A DNA stretch of 29,677 nt from Ophiostoma sp. CBS 140.51 (lineage: Eukaryota; Ascomycota; Sordariomycetes; Ophiostomatales; Ophiostomataceae): the NCBI GenBank assembly GCA_029298735.1, contig JANSLP010000379.1:1-29677 (forward strand), given 5' to 3'. The position numbers and the translations under genes are program-made. Below the pieces are notes generated by a model. It did no database searches. It saw only the letters and a list, made by a program, of their open reading frames with translations, and had not been told where the DNA came from. Of the stretch, positions 9,409 through 19,770 are shown piece after piece (position 1 is the first letter of the stretch; each line of letters opens with the position of its first letter).

Positions 9409-11445
9409 TTAGGGACTTTGTCCCCTCGTTTGGTAACGGCCCTCTCTCTCTCGTTGCTTACGGTTCTTTAAAAAATCTGCCAAGTCATCCAAGTAGTTCT
9501 CCTGGGCCAACCCCTCCACAGTCATTCCGATATATCTTGTAAAGATGTCAATGTCCCTCCGCTGGGCCAGCACTTTTGCTGCTTTGATCTGCTCTTTCGA
9601 AATAGCATGAAAAAGCAAATTAGGATAAGGAGGACCTGTTGGCTTAATAACGATTCCTGGATAACCTAGCAAGACGACGGCAATGTCATCGTCGGTTTCG
9701 AGTGCATATTCGAGCGGCGACATCCCCGCATCTTCCCCAGTGTCTTGCAGAGCGCGGGCCGCTTCCGGGTTCGTTGATGACAGGAAAAACTGCACATGGC
9801 AAGGATTGCCATACTCTATGGCATGGTGCAGTTCCGTGTAACCCCACTGATCCTTACTTGAAAGGTCAGAGAGGTCCATAATATCGATGATATCCTGATC
9901 TGGTAATCTGCTACGATCGGCTATCCTCAATAACGAATATTTGTTACGGTCCCTCTGTCTCCCGACTTGTCCGGAAGCTAGGCCGTGTAGCGCGAATAAT
10001 TGTCGGAAGATGTTGCTGTTGCCCTGTTCGGCAGCATGCCAAAGGGCCGTCCAGCCTTCCTGGTCCTGGAGCTGGCTAGCCAACTGGCCTTCGTTGCTTT
10101 GAAGCATCAACTTGCAAATTTCATCCCTTCCTTGGGCCGCAGCAATGTGCAGAGGTGTATGCCCTGCATCACTTTGCGTCGTGAGAAACGACGGCCTCCT
10201 GGACATGAGGTCAGAAACCACATGGGGGGGGCCGTGGGCAGCGGCCAAATGAAGAACCGTATGGCCAAACGCATCACGTTTATTATTCTCGCAGGCTTGC
10301 TCGGCAAAATAAAAACCTGCTGGATTCCACAAGTGCTGTTGTAGATGATCGATCAACTCGTCGGCACTCATCAAGGACAGGCCAAAAAAGTGATCATCCC
10401 ATCCACCAGACCACCTCCATGGGACGACGACGGCAGAGCTCTTCCAAAAGGTAGTCGTCTGGCACTCCTCGGGTAGATTTAGTAATGTCGCGGTTGTTGC
10501 CATGCGAGTGAAACCTTTGTTCTCCCGCCACCAACTCCAGAGCAGGCGATTTATATTTGGCCTGCTGGGATGTACACTTAATGCCCGATTTTCGGGAAAT
10601 AGCATCTCGGCGGCAAAGGAGACGTCGCTTATGGTGGGATTGTTGCTCAACACGTTCTCCATGCTTGACAACAATTGATCATTCAATCTTTCACCGAGGT
10701 AATACCCAGGCAATGCATAGTCTGCCTCTGGTGCGCCTACATCTGGGCATAAAATGGCCCGTTGAAGTTGTTTCAACAGAAGCATTTGTGCAGAGTTGCC
10801 GGCCATGTCGTGGGCCGAGGGCCACTTTTCAAGGTGGTCGATCAGGCAGCTTTGCATCTGTCGCAATGTGGATTTGAGCAAGCAGAGTCTCTCGGACTTG
10901 CAGATTTGACGCCGGGGAAGAAACATGCTCATGTGGTGTAGATTGCGGTGCTCTGTAGCCACAAGCTGGTACATCCTCACGGCGTCCACCCTGTAGAAAT
11001 CGCACACGCGTTAACAATATCCGACAAATGTATTCGCTGCACGGGCATCTAGCTGGTCTTACAGGTCAGATATCTGCACCACCCTTGGCAATGAAGCAGC
11101 AGGGGCATTCTCGGCGCAAGGCTGGGCTTGACGTGTCGTGGCGGCGTCGGGGATGGCTCGCGGTCGGAACCGAGGCGCCCACGCCGGCTCTGAGCAAGGC
11201 TGGTTTTTCTCTTGACAACTGTCGCATTTCGCTGGCCACTGTCGGGGTTGTGGAAGACACTAAACCAAGCGCAATTCTCAGTCAGTCACGGCTTTGTGGC
11301 AGACTCCAGATTTGTTGCGTGGCATACGTACCGACCGACGATCTTTTCGACATTGAGCACATTTTGGCTTTGGTTTCTTATTCGGCCCCCCTGGAGCAGA
11401 TCGTTCAGTTTCGGGGTCTTCGTGGGGCGACTGTGAGGACGACAT
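9409..11445 (-). CDS. Zinc-cluster plus ankyrin-repeat protein
   Basis: Three exons: 11445-11332, 11259-11063 and 10990-9409, with introns of 72 nt each (GTACGT...TTTAG and GTAAGA...TACAG); 630 aa. Splicing exon 1 to exon 2 completes a cluster C-x2-C-x6-C-x10-C-x2-C-x6-C (KCAQCRKDRRS then CLPQPRQWPAKCDSC and QPCSEP), the Zn2Cys6 spacing. A helical middle region follows (about residues 105-335). Ankyrin-type repeats occupy about 343-530 (GHTVLHLAAAHG, GHTPLHIAAAQG, GWTALWHAAEQG, GYTELHHAIEYG and a degenerate SPLEYALE copy). The basic C-tail ends KNRKQREREGRYQ. The start ATG has a CACAATG context. The cluster may bind DNA or only be structural; the repeats bind a protein partner. The third exon alone would lack an ATG, so splicing is required. 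No break was found. Confidence 0.85.
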
Positions 11446-11653
11446 TGTGGAAAACGTGCACCGGCATGAAGAGGAAAAGTACAGCTGCAGATAGCAAACG
11501 TGCGGGAAGGCAGGGCATTTATATACAACTGCTGATTGCCTGTCATCGCGTTCCTGCACCTTCAGCCCAACCCCTCTTTTTCGCACTGTTGCTTGAAGGA
11601 TTCTTCGTCTTGATTGGTCCTGGCGAGTTTTTCCCATTGTAAGTCCATTTCTC

Positions 11654-11760
11654 ATTCGTCGCACCTCGTCGCACCTCGTCGCACCCCATTGCACCTTATC
11701 GCACCTCGTCCCTCATCGCAACTCATCGCAACTCATCGCAACTTATCGCAACTCATCGTA
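11654..11760 (+). repeat. 10-bp minisatellite (CATCGCAACT / CGTCGCACCT units)
   Basis: About ten tandem units of 10 bp with a conserved TCGCA core drift from the TCGCACCTCG type on the left to TCGCAACTCA on the right; one unit is shortened. It sits about 210 bp upstream of the zinc-cluster/ankyrin start codon, inside that gene's promoter or leader. It contains no stop-free conserved reading worth calling a gene. Confidence 0.85.
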
Positions 11761-12371
11761 TGTCGACTTTAAGTCAGTGGATCCACTAAAAAATGAGCTA
11801 AAAGCGGCCCGCTCTGTGAGACGAAGCCTGGTTGGACTGGCGAAAAACCGGGTAACAATTCTGGAGATACAGGGAGGCGGTCATGAACCAATATATCTGG
11901 GCTTCTTCTATTTTAGAAATCATCATTGGACCAGAGAGGACACCGCATAGATGTGTGCAGAGTACATTGCCGGCCCGCGGGAACTTGTCTGCTGTATTTT
12001 TTTCTCCTCATCCGTAGCTGCCTGCCCATCCTAATCTCTTTCACAGTTGAAAAGAAACTTAAATACTCCTTCGTCCATGTATCCCCCGTCCTTTTCGTCC
12101 TTGCTATTCTTCTCCTGCCTTTCTCTCCGCTGCGTTTTCCATTTTCCTTTCAGACCTCTTTCCCCACTTGTCTCCTTCTTCCCACTTCTTTTTTCTTTTC
12201 TTCTTTTCTTCGTTCTTCTCATCCTCCTCTTTTTCGTATCTTCATCCACCCCACACAGGTTCACAGCTTTTATACATTTACGTGACTTCTTCCACTTCTA
12301 TACAATACACGACTTAACAAGCTAGCTGTGTCTAGCTGTGTTACAACTTGGGCCTTGAAGCGTCCGTCTAG
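11761..12371. promoter_or_regulatory. Upstream region and pyrimidine-rich leader of the small gene
   Basis: No gene is supported. About 12060-12250 is strikingly pyrimidine-rich (runs such as TTTTTTCTTTTCTTCTTTTC), typical of strong fungal promoters and long 5' leaders. It is followed at about 12318-12345 by short AGCTGTGT-type direct repeats and then the ATG at 12372. Open frames across the CT-rich tract are compositional artefacts. Confidence 0.55.
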
Positions 12372-12742
12372 ATGTCCAACACTGGCCTTTTGCCTGGCTG
12401 TACCGCGGCAAAGAGCAACATGGATGTTCCTGACAGCAAAGACCAAGATCCCCGTACCCTTGTAAGCGACATATATTTTATACTTGTTGTTTCATTGTAT
12501 CACTCCAGTGCCATCGTGGCTTCATTCTAACCCGGCGCCTCGGTCAGACAGAACAGGCTTCCGATATGCCCGCCGAGAGCCCGCCGGATTACACTGAAGA
12601 GACGTTTAAGATCCTCAAAGCACACATTGATGCCGTCGAGGCAATGGTTGCTGCTCTGGACGTGGATGAGATAGCGCAACTGGCCATGTCTCTCAGCACT
12701 GACCTGGACGCGGCCTTGGGCCTAAAGGAGACGAAAGAATAG
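12372..12742 (+). CDS. Small acidic hypothetical protein (two exons, about 94 aa)
   Basis: Exon 1 (12372-12461) begins MSNTGLLPGCTAAKSNMDVP. A GTAAGC donor at 12462 pairs best with the CAG ending at 12547, because TTCTAACCC gives a good branch point; exon 2 is 12548-12742. An earlier CTCCAG acceptor at 12508 is also in frame and would add 13 residues (107 aa). Exon 2 reads QASDMPAESPPDYTEETFKI followed by a leucine/alanine-rich helix (HIDAVEAMVAALDVDEIAQL) and ends LGLKETKE. No signal peptide or known domain. Frame continuity across either splice, a strong pyrimidine-rich leader and sensible composition argue for a real gene. Function unknown; a small coiled or helical adaptor is possible. 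Confidence 0.62.
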
Positions 12743-13707
12743 ACCCGACTGCTTGGAAAACAATGCTTGCCGTTGTCTGAACTTGTGCTCTTTATTATCT
12801 CTCTTCATCTAGTTTTCTATGGCTCACGCTTTGTTTCTTTTTGTTTGCTCTTCCTCCACACTATGAAAGTAGAGTTTTTTTGGGTTGGAAACCGTCTGGA
12901 ATTTTTACTTCCAAATGTGACAATTGACGTGTACGTGTATCTCGCCAAAGTTGAACCTGACCTGTAAAATTACGGCAACCGAGTGGCTATTGCTATAGTG
13001 AGGTGGGACTGGACTTCACCGTTAGCACCAATGCTCAGTAATATTCGGTCCAGAAGAAAAACCTGAAAACGAAGTACTATAGAATTGTCATGGCACACAC
13101 ACCGTTGACTCTACGGTGATTCAACGGGGCCTCACTGGGTGTGCCAGCCAGTTCCCATCACCTGACCTGCTTGGCGCGGCCCGTCGGCGGAGCTGTCACC
13201 AGTCGCCAGGGCCCTTGCCAACTGTCAGGCTTTATGCAGTCCCCCTCCACCTACTTGCTCTCTTTCGTCGCGGATTCGCCAGGGATTCGACGGTGAGGCT
13301 TTTGCTCTTCCCTCCCACCGGGGGCTGCCAGCCTCCAGGGCTGGGACGCCTTATTCGTGGGTGCCTCAGTCATACATTGATTCAACGGGGAATCCCCAGG
13401 GGGTCGCTTCAGATAATAATAAGCCCATCCGAGGCGTAAGGATTAGATTTTGCATTCCCTCCTACCTGCGTTCGAGCTGCTTGCTTCGTGATCCTCTATC
13501 AATTGAACCCCCATTCCTAACCTGCCCGGCGACTTTCCCGTCCTGAGCCCTCGCGAGAGCGGGCACAGCGGGCACAGCGGGCACAGCGGGCACAAGGAAC
13601 ACGGGGAACACAGGGAGCACACCCACCAAGAAGGTTAGAGCAGGGGCAGCACAGGAGCACGTCCAAAGAAGGAAATTCCCAGTGAGGTTTTTCGTGTTCT
13701 ATATTGG
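12743..13707. other. Intergenic; short tandem repeats, no gene seen
   Basis: Nothing coding is supported. TGATTCAACGGGG occurs twice (about 13118 and 13377), and a 9-bp tandem array lies at 13559-13594. A GC-rich stretch at 13120-13420 has a long frame (107 codons) without protein-like composition. Confidence 0.5.
13559..13594 (+). repeat. 9-bp tandem repeat (GCGGGCACA x4)
   Basis: Four exact copies of GCGGGCACA, followed by decayed ACACGGGGAACACAGGGAGC-like units. A small GC-rich minisatellite in a gene-free stretch. Confidence 0.9.
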
Positions 13708-13798
13708 GCTGATATTATCGTCATCGCAGGCAAGTCCCAATGGCTCGGCTTTCATGTTGGTATCGAACTTGTAAAGTGTGGGGTCATACGATATTACA
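13708..13798 (-). repeat. 91-bp inverted repeat, right copy
   Basis: Reverse-complement partner of 1433-1523, one mismatch in 91 bp. On the minus strand the same frame is open and here continues upstream (to the left of the peptide) with LREFLFIALALQLVISYDPT and ends two codons after the unit. It lies just beyond the 3' end of the decayed minus-strand gene that stops at 14077. Confidence 0.85.
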
Positions 13799-14076
13799 AG
13801 TTGTAAGGCAAGAGCGATGAATAGAAATTCGCGTAACCATGCACTGGCGAGTTTGCATGCATGACTTGGCTCAAGGAATCGTTGTCTAAGCAGTGAATAG
13901 CCGGTGAAAGCCCACCGTAGGTGTAGGCATCGTCCGCAAGTCACAGCTCGCCCTCGATAGCCATGCGGTTGGCTGGGTGGGAGAAAACACCAATAACTTG
14001 CAGGCAAAGATGGACGACATCACCGCCGCGCAAGAAGTGTCTCGATTTTCCGAGTGTAGTTCGTACCGCATGTTAG

Positions 14077-15850
14077 TTAGTTGTCGATGGCGACCTGCGA
14101 TCTTGGCGCCGACGGGAACGGCAAACGATAATGGCCCCCGGCAATACTGTCCCGGGTTGTTACTACCATCTTCACGTCCTTCATCGGCGTGATCATACAG
14201 ATTGTATGAGTCGTTGTCCATGGTGTTTCTTGCAGTGATGAGATATCCCACGAGTCGAACTGATATGTATTTAGTTCTGGGTTCCGGTTTAGCTCCGTGT
14301 TTAGTTCGCTGAAGAAGTTGTCCGCTGCCGGGTCATTGGACTCGACATTTTGTTGGACGTTTAAACGCGGTTCTTGATCCCGAGAAAATAGATCGACTTC
14401 CGGGCGGTTAAGCGCTTTTGCGTTCTCCTGGTTTCCCTAGACGAGGTCGGCAGTATCGCCAAAAGGTTAGATACAACAAGTTGAGAACACACTCTGTCTG
14501 CCACCACGAGGATGGACTTACACTCGCGACTGCTTCTACTGCATGATCTTGTGTGGAAAGACTGACTGCAGAAGTGGGTGGAGGCGACAGAAAACGTTCC
14601 GACGGTCGTCGGAGCACATAGGCTGCTCCTTAATGACGGACTTCTTTCGATATCGACTCTGGAAACTTCCGGTTCGGGACATAAGGCGTCCTGGAATGCC
14701 GGGTACTCGTCTGAAACACTGCTGCTCGGTCCCCCGACCCCATGCTGTGTTTTCCGTCTCTTTACTATTCGACATAATGCCGTCGCTGTAGTTTCCTCGG
14801 AGTGGGCGATTTCGCGTTCCACGTCTTGCTTTCTCCATGAAAACTCATCTGGACTGAGCTTTGTTCCCAAGCTGTCGTTGACCTGCTTTAGACTAAGCAC
14901 TCCGTCAGCAACTTAAATGTTCGACTCCGAAAAGAAACTAAAACTCACGTCCATTTGCCAATGTAAGCAATGAGGAAGGCCGGGGCAAAGCATACGGAGA
15001 CAAAGCCCCGATTCACGTCCTCTTCAAGCCACTGGATCTTCTTTTCGATTTGAGTTGAAAGATGACAAAGGGTATCGGGTTCGTCAAATAATGTTTTGCA
15101 TGTCCTCATCGACGGGCAACCTGTCTCTAGTCAGTAGTCGCCTCAGTTTAGTTTTACCAAGTATTAAGGACTAACATAGTAAAATGAGTAGAGAGCCCGG
15201 ATACCCTTGTTTGTCTTCTAGCTGTTCGATTATACGAGCTATCGAAGCGGCGGTGCTGCTGAGTCTTTGTATATAGAGAGACGAACGCGGACGATCGAGA
15301 CAATTATTAGCAAAGTCGTCGACATCTTTGAGGCTCATCCCATTGATTCGAGCCACCTAACAAATGCAGAAGAAGAGCAAAAGACTGTAAGTTTTCAACC
15401 GAGTTAAATTATTCGTAGCACACTGAGTGAATGTTTGGAGTTTTTGGTATGCTTCGACAACTGTGAATGCGGTCGTCGCCGGTCCGATGCGAGGGGGATG
15501 AAGTGAGACGGAAGGCGAATAGAGAGCGAGAATTCGAAAAGCGCCCGAAACTTATTCTCGTGTGACGAGCTGTGTATACTCCCTTGCGTCAGACCACTCT
15601 GACAAGTAGGCCGGCGTTTAGGCTAGGAATGTTGTTATAATCTCTTTACCCTTCGCTGATATTTTTTTTTTACTTTACTGTTGGGGCTTTTTCTGCCCGG
15701 CTCGTCGGGTCTTCTATGTGGAACACGAGATCCGACTGCTCGCAGATGTCTTTCCAATCCTTCCACTTTCCTCTCTAAATGGCGTATATATTCGACATCG
15801 GGGCCCGCGAATGGGTACTTGCGTTCACTGAGAGCATTTTGTGGGATCAT
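14077..15850 (-). pseudogene. Decayed multi-exon gene of unknown family (minus member of a divergent pair)
   Basis: Frame-continuous exons are recoverable: 15356-15176 (VARINGMSLKDVDDFANNCL, SSTAASIARIIEQLEDKQGY), 15120-14949 (IEKKIQWLEEDVNRGFVSVC, APAFLIAYIGKW), 14892-14522 (LKQVNDSLGTKLSPDEFSW) and 14436-14077 (EVDLFSRDQEPRLNVQ), with good donors (GTTAGT, GTGAGT, GTAAGT) and a CTAAC branch in the last intron. A candidate first exon starts at the ATG at 15850 with a coiled-coil-like VEYIRHLERKVEGLERHL. Two breaks show: exon 14892-14522 must change frame between about 14690 and 14540 to join the next, and the exon near 15500-15430 (ATTAFTVVEAYQKLQTFT) cannot be joined in frame. Hydrophobic AFLIAYIG is flanked by helices. 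No domain was recognised. Confidence 0.6.
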
Positions 15851-15928
15851 GTTGAGGCATAAGTTGAAAAGAAGATGGACAGAAGGCAAGTTCGTCGTCG
15901 AGCGACTTTAGCAGACAGAGGCTTAACG

Positions 15929-15991
15929 AGCTGCGCTAGTCCGTATCGAGTGACCCCATGATGGGGTCACTCGATACGGACTAGCGCAGCT
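15929..15991. repeat. Perfect 63-bp palindrome (31-bp arms, 1-nt spacer)
   Basis: The left arm 15929-15959 (starting AGCTGCGCTAGTCCGTATCG) is the exact reverse complement of 15961-15991, separated by a single G at 15960. The match ends abruptly at both sides. It lies in the space between two divergent decayed genes. As DNA it can extrude a cruciform and as RNA it forms a perfect hairpin. It could be a fold-back element end, a bidirectional control site, a repair scar or an assembly artefact. Confidence 0.95.
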
Positions 15992-16648
15992 GTATACCAG
16001 AGTCGTAAAAGCACCTCATAAAGTATCCTAAACGAGTCGTCTTAACTATGCCTCTTATGTCGACTCGTATACAAGAAAGTGCGAGACCCGTACCTTTTTT
16101 CGACATAATTAGTGGCTATTCCTCGGGGTTAATGTGATTCGGTACATGTTGTCGTTTCTAGTTGGGAGGGAACAGCTTGGGAGATGAGGATGGCCAGCTG
16201 AAACGACTAGGTACCGGTGCTTTTCACTCATTTCCTCTAGGAAGGCAGTGTATTGACTTGATGGACCTCTGAAAGGAATGCGGCGTGAGTGAGGTTCGTG
16301 TCCAACATCCATGTTTTAGACTTGAGGGGATACAGACGACAGGACTGAGTGTATGGTAAGTGGCTCAAATTGCTACTTTAACCAAATCCGGGAGTCATTG
16401 ACAATGACGCCTCCATCTGGCATAGCTCGGCCAACCTGTCCCCACCACATATTCCCTCCCGACGCCTTCGTTGGTTATTTAGTGGTGTGATGTGCGACTT
16501 GACCCCTTATCCGAAGGCAGCGGTTCGCAAATACATACATTTCGCACACCGCCAAAAGTGCACATTGTATGCAACATTTTGACCCATTGTTTATGATTTG
16601 TCTCTTTTGACTGCTCCCAGCCCAAACCAGACGCCTTATCATCCCACC

Positions 16649-18281
16649 ATGACAACCCACACTCCTACTAGCTCTGTGACTGCGACGGGGACATTTGGAC
16701 AAGGCTCCCGACCACCAACGCCTCCGCTATCCGCTGTCACGAATGAAGACTGGCCGCGTGCTTTAGAGGAGGACGGCCCCCGCGCGGAAGTGCCGCCTGG
16801 GAGGATTCTCTGCACGCAAAGATTTGAATGGGAAGAGGTATGTCGAACACGGTGGACGCGAATAATTCGAGTATTTCACTGATACCCGCAGAGGTTTGTG
16901 CCCACCACCCAGCCAGGCGACGATGCTTGGCTTTACTAGCTAGTACCGACGGAGGTTATGCTCCAACACGATTCGGCCTGGTTGAGAGCGATAGCGAGGT
17001 TCCCTTTAATTGGGTAGACTCCCTCTCGTACGTATTACTTAGTTGCTGTTACATCGTCTCGTATTTAAAGTCTCCGCAATATCGACCTTCCACTGCGAAG
17101 TGTGCCAAACAGCGACATCACCGCGTACGCCTGGGCACCGAGCGATGAAGAGATCAGTACGCACGGGGTCGTTGAGGCGACACGGAGGTCCAATGTTGCT
17201 TTTGCGAAGAATACCACCGAATGCGTCCTGTCCAGGACCTCCAAGGGAGTCGCCGTCGCCCGGTGCCTACGGAACGCGGTAAACAAAGAACACAAACACT
17301 TACTAGTGTTAATGGAGTAGATGGTCCTGTTGCAAGCCATTCTAGTACGTTTCTTCCCCCGTTCGTCTATTGGAAACTAATAAGACAAGGCTAATAATGT
17401 TTAGAGCGCCGACGCCGATGTCGCGAAGACGTTGATGACGCTCTGTCGCTTTCTTGGTCTGCTTTTACTTAAAGCTGTGCCACGTGTATCTATAGAGTTA
17501 GTCGAGGCGATTCGTAACCGGTCAAACGAAGCATAGATAGCCATTGTCCAGAAGCTGCTCACCGACAAAAGAGCCACCTGCGTGTCGGCATCGAGCACGG
17601 AAGATAATATGCGAAACGAATTGCATCGAATTTATCTGCTCTGGACAGTTGTCAAGACGGCTCGCGGCGACACTAACGGATCTCTACAGGGAAGTCATAC
17701 AAGCCGAACAGCAAACGAGAACCTGGCTGATCTTGGCGACCTTCTAAGAGTCGACACAGAACCGGCGCCATTATCCACTGGCGGATCGGACGCCGAGGTT
17801 GCGGAGACTCTTGTATCAGAAGCGTTGGCCTCGATGCTACATTCGGACCCGGAATTGAACCGCGTCTACGACGACGTGCCTGTTCGGTTTTTGGGCGAGG
17901 TGGCTCGAATCTTGCCCCAGGACGTACTCAACAATCTTCCCTATGAAACAGTGTCCAGTTGCCTTTATGATTGGTATGAACTCCTGTCTGCTTTGTATTC
18001 TGCCAGGTTCACGGGCTAACATATCCGCAGCCATCTACGATACGATGCAATGCCGGAGCTTCTTCAGAGGCCAGACAATATGCTATCGATGTTTCTTTAC
18101 ACGTGGGAAAATGATGATGATATGCTTACCTGACGGGGCGAGATACAGAAAGCTCATGTATCAAAACCTTATGAGGTTGATCGAAGCCTAGTACGATTCC
18201 ATTGGTAAATACGACCCCAACACGTTGTATTTAGTTGGTGTGGCACAGCAAGAACAGCAAATAGTATTGAATGCAATATGA
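16649..18281 (+). pseudogene. Decayed multi-exon gene of unknown family (plus member of a divergent pair)
   Basis: Exons in continuous frame: 16649-16837 (MTTHTPTSSVTATGTFGQGS), 16892-17027, 17071-17344 (NSDITAYAWAPSDEEISTHG), 17405-17973 (ETLVSEALASMLHSDPELNR) and 18031-18281 (ARYRKLMYQNLMRLIEA, YDSIGKYDPNTLYLVG). Introns have GTATGT, GTACGT, GTACGT and GTATGA donors; the last has a CTAAC branch. Four in-frame TAG codons fit CAG-to-TAG change: 16937-16939, 17318-17320, 17534-17536 and 18189-18191. Frame also shifts once near 16940 (before STDGGYAPTRFGLVESD) and once near 18120-18135. The product would have been about 500 residues, Ser/Thr/Pro-rich at the N-terminus and helical after. No domain was recognised. 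Loss by RIP-like mutation is likely. Confidence 0.68.
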
Positions 18282-18326
18282 TGTACTGTACGTATAATTT
18301 TATTTGATCCGGTACAGAATTATTGA

Positions 18327-19628
18327 CTACGCAGATTTTGTATGGCCAATTTTGCAGACTGAAAAACCGCCATATTGCAAAACGGCAGCTCCAATCAGCA
18401 CGTTGTTGAATGGGTCAATGGCCATGGCCGTCATATCACTCACGACACCGCCATCGTCAAAGTATAAGAGCTCGGGGGTGTAGCCGTTGGCCTTGGGCAG
18501 TCGAAGAGTGGCTGCCGGTACGCGTAGAGTTTTGCCAAGCTTCTCAACGTTGGCCAGGTATTCAGGGAGGTTCTCGACCGTGGGGAAGACTGGCAGAGTT
18601 AGTGGATGCGTGCAATGTTTCAACTCCTAGAGAACTTACTCGCAACAATCAAGTCACCGGTCGAAGGGTCGATTTTGATGTTGTCGGCAGCGGCGCCGAG
18701 CTCAACTTGGGAGAGGTACTGGACGTCGTGATTCGGATGTTGCTGGAAAACACGTAGGGTGCCGTTCTGAGAATCACCGACAAACAGTTTGTCCTCCCAG
18801 ACAGCAATACCGTTGGCAGCCGGATATGGGCCTGCAACTGTCTTGCAAACAGTGGCCTCCTTTGAGGCATCGCAATACTGCACATTTGTGGCCCACGACC
18901 ACGGTCCGAACTTCTCTTCCAGTGTCCGCCACGGGTCGTAGAAGAAGTAGTGATCATTCGTCATATAGAACTCGCTGTAACCAGATTGTTAGTTCCCTCC
19001 TCGATATATCGGTAAAGTCAAGATAAGGCATGAAGTCTACTTACAACGGTCCGGTAGCCGCCACGCCGTTGGCGGTGTAGATATTAGAATGCTTGACATC
19101 CTTGAGGAGCGTGACAACATCGGAGCCCAGTTTGTGTACAAAAATGCTGACCGAATCACCGGCCCGTGTGTGCCGCACAGCGAAAACGTGTACTGTAGAC
19201 GGGTCGTCGGCAGATGGCCAGACATCAATGCCGTGCGTCACAAAATCGCCTTCCACGCCCTTAATCTTGAGCTCTGTGGTCTTGCGGGTCTTAATATCGT
19301 GCTTGAATAACTGCTCCCGGAACGAAGCCTCGGGGCGCCCGGCCGCATCTCGTTGTCCGGCCGGAGGATACCACTTCGTCCGTCCGCGTGGGTCACCGCA
19401 TGCTGCAAAGACGGTGCTGGAGTCGAAGTGCACGACAACATCCTCACAGGCATTGGCAGCGTACTCTACAACACAGGCGCCGTTGTTGAGCGGTGCGCTG
19501 TCGCCCCATTGCTGTAGCTTCCCAAGCTTGTCGATGGTCACATGGCCGACCAGCTCTGGCCGGAGGACGATTGCGGATACGGCCATGAGGACGGCGCCGG
19601 CGGCGCGTCGTGTTGAGAACAGGCCCAT
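18327..19628 (-). CDS. Paraoxonase/arylesterase-like lactonase (six-bladed propeller)
   Basis: Three exons: 19628-19045, 18974-18640 and 18589-18327 (introns 70 and 50 nt), giving 393 aa. Calcium-dependent hydrolase of the serum paraoxonase family, whose native activity is lactone hydrolysis. The calcium-site landmarks of the family are in order: ACEDVVVH (Glu-Asp), then TNDHYFFYDP (Asn-Asp), AANGIAVW (Asn) and ADNIKIDPSTGD (Asp-Asn). The C-terminus has the final strands VLIGAAVLQYGGFSVCKI. A hydrophobic N-terminus (RRAAGAVLMAVSAIVL) is a signal peptide or anchor, so it is secretory or membrane-attached. The frame could begin earlier at a TTG, but the ATG at 19628 is the natural start. Splicing restores FEFYMTNDHYF across the first junction. 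Divergent from the sugar porter. Confidence 0.88.
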
Positions 19629-19770
19629 TGTCAAGTCGATGTGTTGTTGAGCGACGGTGATGTCAGTCTGTGATGCTGCACCAGATCAAAAAAAGTCAAG
19701 CTTTAGAACAAGCTTTTTCTCTCAAACAGTTTGTGAAAACATGCAATAAATTTTCATTGGACAGGATTGT

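Noticed and set aside
9300..9465. Ankyrin gene continuing into the 7644-9310 block through a GTAAGC donor near 9463
   Set aside because: No acceptor there restores the frame of the downstream block, and the ankyrin frame ends on a normal stop, so I treat them as separate.
11028..11642. 204-codon plus-strand frame opposite the ankyrin gene's first exons
   Set aside because: It is antisense to exons 1-2 and the promoter of a gene whose splicing completes a zinc cluster; the composition is not protein-like.
12060..12325. Phe/Ser/Leu-rich frames in the pyrimidine tract
   Set aside because: They follow only from CT-rich composition; no start, splice or domain support.
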